Positions 40,622 to 50,024 of a stretch of 64,000 bases of DNA are shown in pieces. Location: the NCBI GenBank assembly GCA_947628955.1, contig CANRBX010000001.1:67931-131930 (forward strand). Reading direction: 5' to 3'. Position 1 is the first letter of the stretch. Every line of letters starts with the position of its first letter. This stretch comes from an uncultured Lachnospiraceae bacterium (GTDB lineage: Bacteria; Bacillota; Clostridia; Lachnospirales; Lachnospiraceae). The notes beneath the pieces were generated by a model that was not told the origin of the DNA, did not search any database, and saw only the letters and a list, made by a program, of their open reading frames with translations. The position numbers and the translations under genes were made by a program.

Positions 40622-40659
40622 AAAATGACAATTATCACATCCCGGATAACTGTCATTTT
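40622..40659. promoter_or_regulatory. imperfect inverted repeat upstream of rbsA-like gene (operator or hairpin)
   Basis: AAAATGACAATTATC acatcccg GATAACTGTCATTTT. Confidence 0.5.
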
Positions 40660-40710
40660 GCTCATGGAGACGCCCTGCCTTTTTGCGGCTGTCACGTTGA
40701 TGCCATTGTC

Positions 40711-42009
40711 TCACCCATTGTTCAGATAATTGTTGATCTCCCGCTGCAGCATGATCATGGAGACAGGGATGTTTTTCTCACTGTCCGTCGCCTGCGCCAC
40801 CCCGTCGCTGCACATCGAGAGCGCCGTCTCATACTTGCGGAACTGCGGGACGGCCACCGCCTTCGAGAGGATCTCATCCGTCAGAGCAGCGGATATCCCT
40901 GGCTCTTCCTCCTCCCGGGTATCTGCCGCGATCTTTTCCACTGCCTCCCTCAGGACGGGCAGGCACATCGTCCGCTGCGCCACCTCGCCCTGGGTCTCCT
41001 CCCCGTAGGAGATAAATTTCAGAAGCTCCCAGGCGGCCTCCCTGTTGGGGCTGGCGGCGTTGATGCCGATCAGCAGTGTCTCCAGCTCCGAGATGTTGTC
41101 ACCCTGCGGCCCGGCCGGCATCGTGACGCAGGTCCAGTCAAAATCCGTATAGCGCTCGATCTTCCACGGGTACGTCTTGTACGTGCGGAAATCCGAATAG
41201 CGCATCGGGCAGAACACGACGTTTCCGTCCTCAAAATTCCTGTGCTGGAGCACCATGTCCTCGTTAAGCATCTCCAGGCGGTAGAGGAAGTTCACCGCGT
41301 TGATCACCTTCCAGTCGCCCATGTAGTTCATGGTCCCCATCTTGTCAAACAGCACAGCGCCGTTGGAATACGCCGCATCCTTCCAGGTATAATCGCAGAA
41401 GCCGAACTGGTCCAGCTTCCCGTTCTTGTCGGTGTCCTTCGTCGTCAGGCGGCAGATCGCGTGGAAATCGCTCCAGAGCCAGGAGTTTGTCGGAAGATCG
41501 ATCCGGTTGCTCTCCAGCAGATCCGTGTTGACGCCCATCAGCGTCAGATTGCACTCCCAGGGCAGCGCGTACTGCTGCTGCTCATACTGGCCGGATTCAA
41601 GCACTGCATCGTAATAATCCCCGCGGCGAAAACCGTCGTCCTTTTCGATGAGCTCCTCCAGATTCAGAAGCGCCCCCTTGGCGGCCAGGCTGACAAAATC
41701 CTCCTCCGCGATCACAAACACATCCGGGGCCGTGCCCTCCAGGAGCTGCCCTGCCAGCCATTCCGAATAGTCCGCCTTCTGCATCCCGCTCTCGTATTCG
41801 ATCTCCAGCTCCGGATGGAGCTCGTCGAACCCGGCGACCGCCTCCTCGAGCACCCGCGCGGACTTGTCGTCCGGGATCTCCCAGTTGCTGTCCGAAAACA
41901 TGCCGAACTTCAGCGTCCGCTGCCCCTGATGGGCGCATCCGCTTAAAAGCGCCGCCATAACCGCCGCGCCGGCCGCCATCACGGCCCTGCTCCATCTCTG
42001 CCTGTTCAC
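40711..42009 (-). CDS. extracellular solute-binding lipoprotein (CUT1-type SBP)
   Basis: GTG start; lipobox AVMAALLSGC; ISRYTLKFGMF-like mature start and GTAPDVFVIAEEDF. Confidence 0.82.
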   Translation of the reverse strand: MNRQRWSRAVMAAGAAVMAALLSGCAHQGQRTLKFGMFSDSNWEIPDDKSARVLEEAVAGFDELHPELEIEYESGMQKADYSEWLAGQLLEGTAPDVFVIAEEDFVSLAAKGALLNLEELIEKDDGFRRGDYYDAVLESGQYEQQQYALPWECNLTLMGVNTDLLESNRIDLPTNSWLWSDFHAICRLTTKDTDKNGKLDQFGFCDYTWKDAAYSNGAVLFDKMGTMNYMGDWKVINAVNFLYRLEMLNEDMVLQHRNFEDGNVVFCPMRYSDFRTYKTYPWKIERYTDFDWTCVTMPAGPQGDNISELETLLIGINAASPNREAAWELLKFISYGEETQGEVAQRTMCLPVLREAVEKIAADTREEEEPGISAALTDEILSKAVAVPQFRKYETALSMCSDGVAQATDSEKNIPVSMIMLQREINNYLNNG

Positions 42010-42071
42010 CTGGCCGCCTCCCCGGGATGCCCTCTCCCGCACGGGTTCCCGCGCCGTTTTTCCTCCGCCGC

Positions 42072-42749
42072 TCATATCCCGTCGTCCCTGTCTTCCGTGA
42101 CCACGCCGGTCTGTACGGCCCAGATCGCAAGCTGCGTCCGGTCGCGCAGATCCAGCTTGCGCAGAATATTGCTCAGGTAATTGCGCACGGTCCCCTCGGA
42201 GAGCGCAAGCTTTCCCGCGATCTCCTTGTTGGACAGCCCGCGCCCCACCTGCTGGATCACGCGCCACTCGTTGGAGCCGATCTCTTCAATGCCGCGCTTC
42301 TCCACCTGGATCGTCAGGTTCGCCTTGGCCATCCGCGAAAACTGGCGCACCACCTTTGATGCGATGTCCTCGTTGATCATCGCGCTCCCGCTGTTGACCT
42401 TGTGGATCGCCGACACCAGCTCGTCCATCGAGATCCCCTTCAGGAGGTAGCCGCTCGCGCCGTCCCGCAGCGCCTTGAAGACGTATTCGTCGTCGTCAAA
42501 GGTTGTCAGGATAATGATCTTGACGTCCGGATAATTGTCCTTGATGATCTTCGTACAGGTGACGCCGTCCATCTCCGGCATCCGAATGTCCATCAGCACA
42601 ATGTCCGGCTTGTTCTCCCGGATCGACCGGATCACATTTCTCCCGTTGCCGACCACATCCGTGATCTCCAGCTCCGGTTTGCTGCCGAGCACGATCCGCA
42701 GGCTCTCGCGGATCAGCTCCTGATCATCCGCAATCAACACTTTTATCAT
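42072..42749 (-). CDS. NarL/LuxR-type response regulator
   Basis: MIKVLIADDQELIRESLRIVL; RGLSNKEIAGKLALSEGTVRNYLSNILRKLDLRDRTQLA. Confidence 0.94.
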   Translation of the reverse strand: MIKVLIADDQELIRESLRIVLGSKPELEITDVVGNGRNVIRSIRENKPDIVLMDIRMPEMDGVTCTKIIKDNYPDVKIIILTTFDDDEYVFKALRDGASGYLLKGISMDELVSAIHKVNSGSAMINEDIASKVVRQFSRMAKANLTIQVEKRGIEEIGSNEWRVIQQVGRGLSNKEIAGKLALSEGTVRNYLSNILRKLDLRDRTQLAIWAVQTGVVTEDRDDGI

Positions 42750-44069
42750 TTATTTTCCCCACCTTATCGGAATTTTCGCTGTGATGACAAAGCCGTCGCT
42801 CCCGTCATACTCCAGAGTTCCATTTATCATCCGGATGCGCTCCGCCATGTGGCGCAGCCCGAATCCCTTCTTCACATTCTCGCAGCCGGTACCGTTATCC
42901 CTCACCTGCACGATCAGGATATTGTAATCCCGCGTCAGGCTCACCCAGACCTCGGAGGCCCGGCCGTGCCGGATCGCATTTGTGATGCCCTCCTGCACGA
43001 TGCGGTACACCACTTCCTCTTCGTCCTCGTCGAGCTCCAGCGGGGAGGCCCCGTTCTCAAAATGGATCTTCGCGCTGGAGGTCAGCCCGGTCTCCCTGAT
43101 CATCCGGCGCAGCGCGTCCTCAATGTCCGCCTGCTCCAGAACGTCCGGCCGCAGGGCGTTCACCGAACGCCGCACCTCCGTCATGCCGCGCCGCGCCACA
43201 TCGCTGATGAGCTGCAGCTGCTCCTTCGCCCGCCCCGGCTCGTATTCCTCCAGGGTGAGGCACGCGTCGATCCCGGCGATAATGCTGGTGAGCGAATGCC
43301 CGAGCGTGTCATGGATCTCCCGCGCCAGGCGGTTCCGCTCCCGGGTCTGCGCCATCTTTTCCACCATGCTCGCCTGATTCTGGAGCCGCACGTTCGCCTC
43401 CCGCAGCTGGCTGTTGGCACGGTCAAGCTGCTGGTTCAGAAGCTGTACGCGCTCGTTCTCCACGACCTGCAGCCGGATCAGCAGCGTCATGTAAAACAGA
43501 AAGATCAGGTTGTTGACCGAGGCCAGGATGCTCTTGAACGCCGACAGGTACATGCGCACACTGGAATTGTAGTACGACAGGTATGCCTGCATCGACACGA
43601 CGCCCTCGTTGCCGCCGAACACGACGTCAAATTCCGTCAGCACATAGACCAGAAACAGGAGGCCGACGGAGGTGATCTTGGTCTTGCTGTTGCTCCAGTA
43701 CTTCATCAGATCGGCGATCACCACCAGCCAGACCGCATTCACGTCAAAGTTCAGGGCCCAGATGATCCAGAGGCTGACCGCCGCCTCCAGCAGGGCGAAG
43801 CAGGCAAAGCTCAGGTTTGTGTTGACGGTTCGCGCGTGAACCGCCATCAGAAGGAGCAGCAGCGCATAGCCCGATATGGAATAGAGCGGCGTCTTCCACG
43901 GCTCTCTGGGCACCCGCTCCAGCATGTTCAGAAAATCCCTGGCCCCCAGCGACCACGACAGGCGCAGCGTCGTCACCACCACCACCGACGACACGAGCAG
44001 GATCAGGATAAAATTGATATTTTTCATTATTACGCGGAAGTAATGCAGCGTCTCAGAATCCTTCATCAT
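42750..44069 (-). CDS. membrane sensor histidine kinase (HisKA_3/NarX-type)
   Basis: RNRLAREIHDTLGHSLTSIIAGIDA; RIVQEGITNAIRHGRASEVWVSL; multiple TM segments. Confidence 0.9.
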   Translation of the reverse strand: MMKDSETLHYFRVIMKNINFILILLVSSVVVVTTLRLSWSLGARDFLNMLERVPREPWKTPLYSISGYALLLLLMAVHARTVNTNLSFACFALLEAAVSLWIIWALNFDVNAVWLVVIADLMKYWSNSKTKITSVGLLFLVYVLTEFDVVFGGNEGVVSMQAYLSYYNSSVRMYLSAFKSILASVNNLIFLFYMTLLIRLQVVENERVQLLNQQLDRANSQLREANVRLQNQASMVEKMAQTRERNRLAREIHDTLGHSLTSIIAGIDACLTLEEYEPGRAKEQLQLISDVARRGMTEVRRSVNALRPDVLEQADIEDALRRMIRETGLTSSAKIHFENGASPLELDEDEEEVVYRIVQEGITNAIRHGRASEVWVSLTRDYNILIVQVRDNGTGCENVKKGFGLRHMAERIRMINGTLEYDGSDGFVITAKIPIRWGK

Positions 44070-44148
44070 AATCTCCGTTCCGCCGCCCCTGCGCCTGCGG
44101 TGCAGGCAGCGGTGAAAATCTGTTTTCTGCGCGGCAGGTTCTGTCTTC

Positions 44149-45111
44149 CTACCACTTATCAATATCGTAGGCGTCGATCGTGTTCTTCGTGATCAGCTTG
44201 ACCGGGAGCAGCACTTCGTCCTCCACGCTGCCGCCACTGATGAGCCGGTACATGCACTCCGCGGCCCGGCTGCCCATCTCCTCCGGGTACTGCGCCATCG
44301 TCACGGCCAGCTTCCGCGACTTGACCATCGCCTTTCCCGCCGGGCTTCCATCCACGCCCACGACCCATTTTATGCCGCCGATCCCGTCGCGGTCCAGCTC
44401 CGCCAGCGCGCCCAGCGCGGCGGGATCGTTGACCGCGAACACCGCGTCGAATGCACAGCCGGAATCCACTATGGCTTTCATCGCCTCCATGCCCTGCTCG
44501 ATCTGACCCGCACACTCCTCCCGGGCCGCCACTGAAAAATTCCCGTTCTTCTCAAGCGCGTCTTCAAAGCCCTGCACGCACTGTTCTGCCGCCAGGACGC
44601 CGTTCTGCACGAGCAGGGCGACCCGGGCGCTGTCGCTCTGGGCCATCAGGTAGTTCGCCAGCTGCTCCCCTCCGCTGTAGCGGTCCGTCATCACGACACA
44701 GTCCACAGCGGACTCGTCCGAGACGCCGGTATCCACGGCCACGACAAACACTCCCCGCTTCCTTGCCTCTTCCAAAGCGGGGAGTACGCCCTCACTGTCC
44801 ACCGGGTTGATAAACAGCCCCCGGATGTCCTGGTCAAGCAGACGCCGGATCTGCTCGTTCTGTTTTTCCTGATCCATCTCCGAGTCCCGGGCCAGAAGAA
44901 TGTCTCCGTTCCCCTCCACCACAGAGCTGATCTCGTTATTCAGTACGCTGTAATAGGAATTATTCAGATCTCTGTAGCAGGCTCCGAGCCGGACGCTCTT
45001 CTCCATCTGATCCGCAGAAAAATCCTTCCCGGAGAACGCAAAATATGCGACTGCTGCACAGATGCACAGATTGAGCAGAAGCAATCCCGACAGATATATC
45101 TTCCTGTTCAT
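44149..45111 (-). CDS. membrane-anchored sugar-binding protein (LacI/RbsB-like periplasmic domain)
   Basis: N-terminal TM anchor MNRKIYLSGLLLLNLCICAAVAYFAF; GLFINPVDSEGVLPALEEARKRGVFVVAVDTGV. Confidence 0.85.
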   Translation of the reverse strand: MNRKIYLSGLLLLNLCICAAVAYFAFSGKDFSADQMEKSVRLGACYRDLNNSYYSVLNNEISSVVEGNGDILLARDSEMDQEKQNEQIRRLLDQDIRGLFINPVDSEGVLPALEEARKRGVFVVAVDTGVSDESAVDCVVMTDRYSGGEQLANYLMAQSDSARVALLVQNGVLAAEQCVQGFEDALEKNGNFSVAAREECAGQIEQGMEAMKAIVDSGCAFDAVFAVNDPAALGALAELDRDGIGGIKWVVGVDGSPAGKAMVKSRKLAVTMAQYPEEMGSRAAECMYRLISGGSVEDEVLLPVKLITKNTIDAYDIDKW

Positions 45112-45446
45112 GACACGTTACCTCTTTCAAAGCGGATCACCTGCTCCGTAATTTCTGCGATGTCCGGCGGCCGCCCGTCCCGATGCGGACTGTGCCGCCA
45201 TATGATCCTTCGTTTTTAGTATTATCATCTTAACGTAATTTTTTTATAATATCAATTGACAAAAGTCATATCTTTGCCGTTTTCGCACAATTTGATCCCC
45301 GGAAAAGTTTTCTCCGGCATATGATAAATTAATTATTTTATCAGTTATATCTTATAAAATCATGTTTTTTCGGTTGTTTTTTCATCGTATTCCGTATATA
45401 CTAAGATCAGCTGCAGAAAGAGCTGCAGAAAGGAGGCTGATTTTCT

Positions 45447-46661
45447 ATGATTAAGAGGGAAACTTATATGAGCCGGATCCGCCCGTTCATCGGGAATGAC
45501 CTCGTCAAAGTCATGACCGGCATACGCAGAAGCGGAAAGTCTGTCATGCTGGAGCTGATAAAAGAAGAACTGACCGAATCGGGAGTCCCTGCCGGGCAGT
45601 TTATCTCCATCAATTTTGAGGATATGAGGAACACGCGCCTCCTCACCGCAGACGCGCTCCACAAAGAAATTATGAAAAGAGCAGAAAAAATTGAAGGGAA
45701 GGCATACCTGTTTTTCGACGAAATTCAGGAGGTCGCGGACTGGGAGAAGTGCATCAATTCGCTCCGTATCTCCCTCGACTGTGACATATACATCACCGGT
45801 TCAAATGCAAAGCTCCTGTCCGGAGAACTTGCGACGTACCTCGGCGGGCGGTATGTGGAATTTGTGATCTATCCGTTTTCATTCTCCGAGTTTCTGGAGC
45901 TCTATCACACGGTTGACCCGGACGCCGCAGTGCAGCAGTGCTTCCAGAAATACCTTGTCTCCGGCGGGATGCCGTATCTCGCAAATCTCCGCTACGCCGA
46001 GGAGCCGTCCCGGCAATACCTTACGGATCTTTTCAGCTCCGTGCAGCTCAAGGATATCGTCAGGCGGAACAAAGTGCGCGATGTCGATCTGCTCGAACGG
46101 ATCATCGCCTACGCAATGGCCAATATCGGAACTACTTTTTCCGCAGCCTCTCTTGTAAAATTTCTCAAAAGTGAGCGGCGCACCGTGGCGGCAGAGACTG
46201 TGCTCAACTACATCAGATACTGCTGCGACGCCTATCTTCTTTTTCAGGTCAAAAGAGAGGATCTGCAGGGCAGGCAGATCCTCGCGTCCAATGAGAAATA
46301 CTATATCGCGGATCACGGCATCCGGGAGGCTGTGTTCGGCGGAAACATGCGGGACATCAACCTGATCCTTGAAAACATCGTCCACATGGAGCTTCTGCGG
46401 CGCGGATACCGGATTACAGTCGGCAGGTTCGGAAACCGTGAAATAGATTTTGTCTGTCACCGGCACGGAGAAAAGCTCTACGTGCAGGTCGCCTATCTGC
46501 TTGCCACGGAAGATACGGTCAGGCGGGAATTCGGCGTTTACGACCTCATACGGGATAATTACCCGAAATACGTCGTCACAATGGATGAGCTCGACATGAG
46601 CAGGAACGGCATCAAACACAGAAACATCCGCGATTTTCTGACCGCCGGAGAATGGAACTGA
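45447..46661 (+). CDS. ATP-binding protein (AAA_14 / DUF4143 family)
   Basis: VMTGIRRSGKSVMLELIKEEL; FFDEIQEVADWEKCINSLR; C-terminal GNREIDFVCHRHGEKLYVQVAY. Confidence 0.9.
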   Translation: MIKRETYMSRIRPFIGNDLVKVMTGIRRSGKSVMLELIKEELTESGVPAGQFISINFEDMRNTRLLTADALHKEIMKRAEKIEGKAYLFFDEIQEVADWEKCINSLRISLDCDIYITGSNAKLLSGELATYLGGRYVEFVIYPFSFSEFLELYHTVDPDAAVQQCFQKYLVSGGMPYLANLRYAEEPSRQYLTDLFSSVQLKDIVRRNKVRDVDLLERIIAYAMANIGTTFSAASLVKFLKSERRTVAAETVLNYIRYCCDAYLLFQVKREDLQGRQILASNEKYYIADHGIREAVFGGNMRDINLILENIVHMELLRRGYRITVGRFGNREIDFVCHRHGEKLYVQVAYLLATEDTVRREFGVYDLIRDNYPKYVVTMDELDMSRNGIKHRNIRDFLTAGEWN

Positions 46662-46718
46662 TAAAAGCGATGCCATTCTTCCCGGCACTGTTTTTCCCGG
46701 CGCCGGTCTTTTGGTGTC

Positions 46719-47459
46719 CTAAACGAACCGTTTTTTCAGTTCTTCAAATTTTTCCGCGGTCAGCAGTGCGTCCTCCTTTCTGCCCTGGAAATGCACCACG
46801 TACGTCCACCTCCCGTACGGCTCGATCCGCCGGATGCGCGAGAGGTTGATGATGTACGACTTATGGCTGCGCATAAACTGCTCCGGATCCAGCTTTTTCT
46901 CCAGCTCAGAGAGGCTGGCCGACGTGACGTAGCTGTCCTTTTCCGTGCAGATGACGGTTGCGTTGTTCTCGCGCTGAATCAGCACAATGTCCGGGATGGA
47001 GATAAAGCTCATGCTCTCCTTTCCCTTCACGAGCAGACGGTCATGCCGGTATTCCGGCTTGAACACCTTCTCCTCCGGCTCAAAACCGTCTGCCTGCTGC
47101 AGGGAAACGATGCGGTCCAGCGTCCGGTTGACGCGGTCCACGGCAAACGGCTTGACCAGATAGTCAAACGCGTACAGCTCAAATGCCTCCGGCATGTACT
47201 CGGCGTGCGCCGTCGCAAAGATGATCTTCACCTTCGGATCGAGATCCGTAAGAACCCGCGCGCACTCAATCCCGTTCTGTCCCCTGATCCCGATATCCAG
47301 AAATACGACCTCCGGCTTCTCCCGGTGAAACGCAATGACCGACTCCGCCAGCTCATCGCACTCCGCGACGACCTGAAACTCTTCATGCTTTTCTATGATT
47401 TTTCTGAGAAGGAGCCGCATCCCTGCCTCGTCCTCAATCAGCATCACCCTGATCGCCAT
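46719..47459 (-). CDS. LytTR family response regulator
   Basis: MAIRVMLIEDEAGMRLLLRKIIEKHEEFQVV; C-terminal LytTR domain (SHKSYIINLSRIRRIEPYGRWTYVV). Confidence 0.92.
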   Translation of the reverse strand: MAIRVMLIEDEAGMRLLLRKIIEKHEEFQVVAECDELAESVIAFHREKPEVVFLDIGIRGQNGIECARVLTDLDPKVKIIFATAHAEYMPEAFELYAFDYLVKPFAVDRVNRTLDRIVSLQQADGFEPEEKVFKPEYRHDRLLVKGKESMSFISIPDIVLIQRENNATVICTEKDSYVTSASLSELEKKLDPEQFMRSHKSYIINLSRIRRIEPYGRWTYVVHFQGRKEDALLTAEKFEELKKRFV

Positions 47460-47479
47460 ACCGCCTGTCTCCCCTTTTC

Positions 47480-47667
47480 CAATTTTTATCCTGCCGGCCA
47501 TTCTTCCTGATCTTTCGGTAGTTTTCTTATTTTTCCGACCGTTTCCTCTGTCTTTCGGCCGTTTCCTTAGTCTTTCGGACATTTTCCCGGTTTTTCAATC
47601 ACTTTCATATTCTTCTGGCCGCTGCTTGTCTTTCGGACATTTTTTACCCTTCTGAGCCTGTTCTTAC
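47480..47667. repeat. ~9 x ~20-bp degenerate tandem array starting at stop codon of 47664-48185 gene
   Basis: gtctttcggccgtttcctta/gtctttcggacattttcccg/... ; first units contain CAGAAGGTAA / CAGAAGGGTAA on minus strand. Confidence 0.75.
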
Positions 47668-48185
47668 CTTCTGCCCGCTCTCATTTCGGCGCGCCTTCTC
47701 CACCGTTTCCGCGCGACTGGCTCCCCGAGGATCTCCGCCCAGACCACCGCCGCATGCAGGTCCGTCTGTGCGGCGCCTCTGTACAGATCTGCCGGCTGCC
47801 GCGGCTCTGCCGGACTGCTCTCTGCCGGACTGTTTCCTGCTCTCTCTTTTCCGGCTTTATTCGCTTCCGCGGTTTCCTGCCCCGGACTTTCTTTCTCCAG
47901 GTTATCCTTCCCCAGGCTCTCTTTCTCCGGTCCTTCTTTTTCCGGGCTTTCTTTCTCCGCCTTTCCCTTTTTCGCCTTCTTCTTCCCGGATGTTTTCAGC
48001 CCGGCCGCCTTCTGGTCTTCCTTTTCGTCCTTTTTCTTCTTTTTCGGCGCCGGAACCGGCTGGAAGGCGCTCATGGCCTGCTTCCTCGCCCAGTTCGGCA
48101 TCCGCGATCCCATTCCCGTTTTTGCTCCCATCATGTCCAGATTCTGCTGGAAGGGGAACAGGTTGTTCTGCAGAAATATTCCCAT
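47664..48185 (-). CDS. hypothetical basic/acidic linker protein in NfeD-FloA operon
   Basis: MGIFLQNNLFPFQQNLDMMGAKTGMGSRMPNWARKQAMSAF; EKESP pentapeptide repeats; VVWAEILGEPVARKRWRRR C-terminus; RBS at start. Confidence 0.7.
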   Translation of the reverse strand: MGIFLQNNLFPFQQNLDMMGAKTGMGSRMPNWARKQAMSAFQPVPAPKKKKKDEKEDQKAAGLKTSGKKKAKKGKAEKESPEKEGPEKESLGKDNLEKESPGQETAEANKAGKERAGNSPAESSPAEPRQPADLYRGAAQTDLHAAVVWAEILGEPVARKRWRRRAEMRAGRR

Positions 48186-48196
48186 AGGAGACTCCT

Positions 48197-48342
48197 TTCT
48201 CCGGCACTGCATTTCGCCGGAGCCCTGCGCCCTTCTCCGACATCACATCCCGCCGGAGCACTGCGTCCTTCTCCGACACTGCATTTCGCCGGAGCCTTAC
48301 TTGCTTTTCTGAGACATCGTATCCCGCCGGAGCCTTACCTGC
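48197..48342. repeat. 4 x 36-bp (one 38-bp) tandem array starting at the floA stop codon
   Basis: ttctccgacatcacatcccgccggagcactgcgtcc-type units; minus-strand copies AGCAGGTAAGGCTCCGGCG and AGCAAGTAAGGCTCCGGCG. Confidence 0.93.
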
Positions 48343-49312
48343 TCAGGCTTTTGTTCTCCGCGTTCTGTCCGCCGATCGTCTCCCGCATGTCTGTATCCGC
48401 CCGGATGTTCTGCATCTCATAGTAATCCATCACGCCGAGCCTGCCCTCACGCAGCGCATATGCCATGGCCTTCGGCACCTCCGCCTCCGCCTCGACGACA
48501 TAGGCCCGCATCTCCTGCTCCTTCGCGACCGCCATCGCACGCCGCTCTTCGGCCTTCGCCTGAGCGATATTCTTGTCCGCCTCGGCCTGCAGGCTCTGCA
48601 GCTGTGCACCGATGTTGCGCCCCACGTCGATGTCGGCAATGTCGATCGACAGGATCTCAAATGCCGTCCCGGAATCCAGGCCCTTGCCGAGCACACGCTT
48701 GGAAATGTCATCCGGGTTCTCGAGAACCTCCTTGTGGGACATCGCCGAGCCGACCGTGGTGACAATGCCCTCTCCGATCCTCGCCAGCACAGTGGCCTCC
48801 CCTGCGCCGCCGACCAGGCGCTCCAGATCCGCGCGCACCGTCACCCTCGCCTTTACGAGAAGCTCAATGCCGTCCTTCGCCACCGCGGATACCATCGGAG
48901 TCTCGATGACCTTCGGGTTGACGCTCATCTTTACCGCCTCCAGGACGTTGCGCCCCGCCAGGTCGATCGCCGCGGCCTTCTCAAACTTCAGGTCGATTCC
49001 CGCGCGTGCGGACGCGATCAGCGCATTGACCACATTGTCCACATTGCCGCCTGCCAGGTAGTGCGCCTCCAGCTGGTTCACGCTGAGATCCAGCCCGGCT
49101 TTCCTCGCCTTGATCAGCGGCATCACGATCTTGGCTGGCCGGACACGCCGCAGCTTCATTCCGATCATATTGAAGATGCTGATCCTCACGTTCGCGGCCA
49201 GCGACGACACCCACAGCCCCACCGGGACGAACACAAAAAACAGAACGATCAGCAGCCCTGCGATTCCCAGCAGCACGATCCACACCAGATTGTTTAATAT
49301 CAGCTCACTCAT
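48335..49312 (-). CDS. floA: flotillin-like protein FloA
   Basis: [66 protein letters not shown]. Confidence 0.95.
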   Translation of the reverse strand: MSELILNNLVWIVLLGIAGLLIVLFFVFVPVGLWVSSLAANVRISIFNMIGMKLRRVRPAKIVMPLIKARKAGLDLSVNQLEAHYLAGGNVDNVVNALIASARAGIDLKFEKAAAIDLAGRNVLEAVKMSVNPKVIETPMVSAVAKDGIELLVKARVTVRADLERLVGGAGEATVLARIGEGIVTTVGSAMSHKEVLENPDDISKRVLGKGLDSGTAFEILSIDIADIDVGRNIGAQLQSLQAEADKNIAQAKAEERRAMAVAKEQEMRAYVVEAEAEVPKAMAYALREGRLGVMDYYEMQNIRADTDMRETIGGQNAENKSLSR

Positions 49313-49808
49313 GTCTCTTTCCTCCTAACTTTCTCACGATCAGTCTGGAACCCTCCACCTTGATGATCTCGATCTGCGCGTCCCGCGAGATGTACTCCCC
49401 CTCACTGACTACGTCAAAATTGACATCGTCGAAGATTCCGACGCCGGAAGGCCGCAGATCCGTCCCGGCCGTCCCGCGCTTCCCAAGCAGATACTTGAGG
49501 TCGTTCGAGCTTATGTACCCCTTGGCGCTCTCCAGCTCGTCCTCAAGAATGATCGGCGATTTCAGCTTCCCCCGCGACAGCAGGGAAAGGATCACCGCCA
49601 GCAGGATCCCCAGAAGCGCCAGCACCGCAAGCGTAATGATCACCGCCTCCATCACGGAATCTGCCAGCAGGAACACTCCCGCCACCAGGCAGATGATCCC
49701 GCTCACGCCCGGCACGGAAAATCCGGGGAGCACCATCTCGATCCCGACCAGCACAAAACCGGCGATCAGAAGCAGAATGCCTGCCACGCTTAAAATCTCC
49801 ACCGCCAT
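49305..49808 (-). CDS. NfeD family protein
   Basis: [52 protein letters not shown]; adjacent to floA. Confidence 0.88.
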   Translation of the reverse strand: MAVEILSVAGILLLIAGFVLVGIEMVLPGFSVPGVSGIICLVAGVFLLADSVMEAVIITLAVLALLGILLAVILSLLSRGKLKSPIILEDELESAKGYISSNDLKYLLGKRGTAGTDLRPSGVGIFDDVNFDVVSEGEYISRDAQIEIIKVEGSRLIVRKLGGKRHE

Positions 49809-50024
49809 CTCCTCCTTTCTCCATGGCTGAACTGCCGTCACATTCCCGGTACCTCTTCGCCGGATCAGCGGAGGGCGTGTCCGGAAAATGCTTCTGACCG
49901 GCAGCCGCCCTCCGTTCTGGCTACAGTGTACTCCGTTTTCAAAAAAGAAAAAGACATAACCTGCAAACGATACAATCTTCCTTTTCACCTGTCATTTTCC
50001 GGGTGCGAAATGACAGCCGCCCCG

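Noticed and set aside
45447-46661. Defence-system or toxin role for the DUF4143 ATPase
   Set aside because: Family is widespread and functionally unassigned; no neighbouring defence genes support such a claim.
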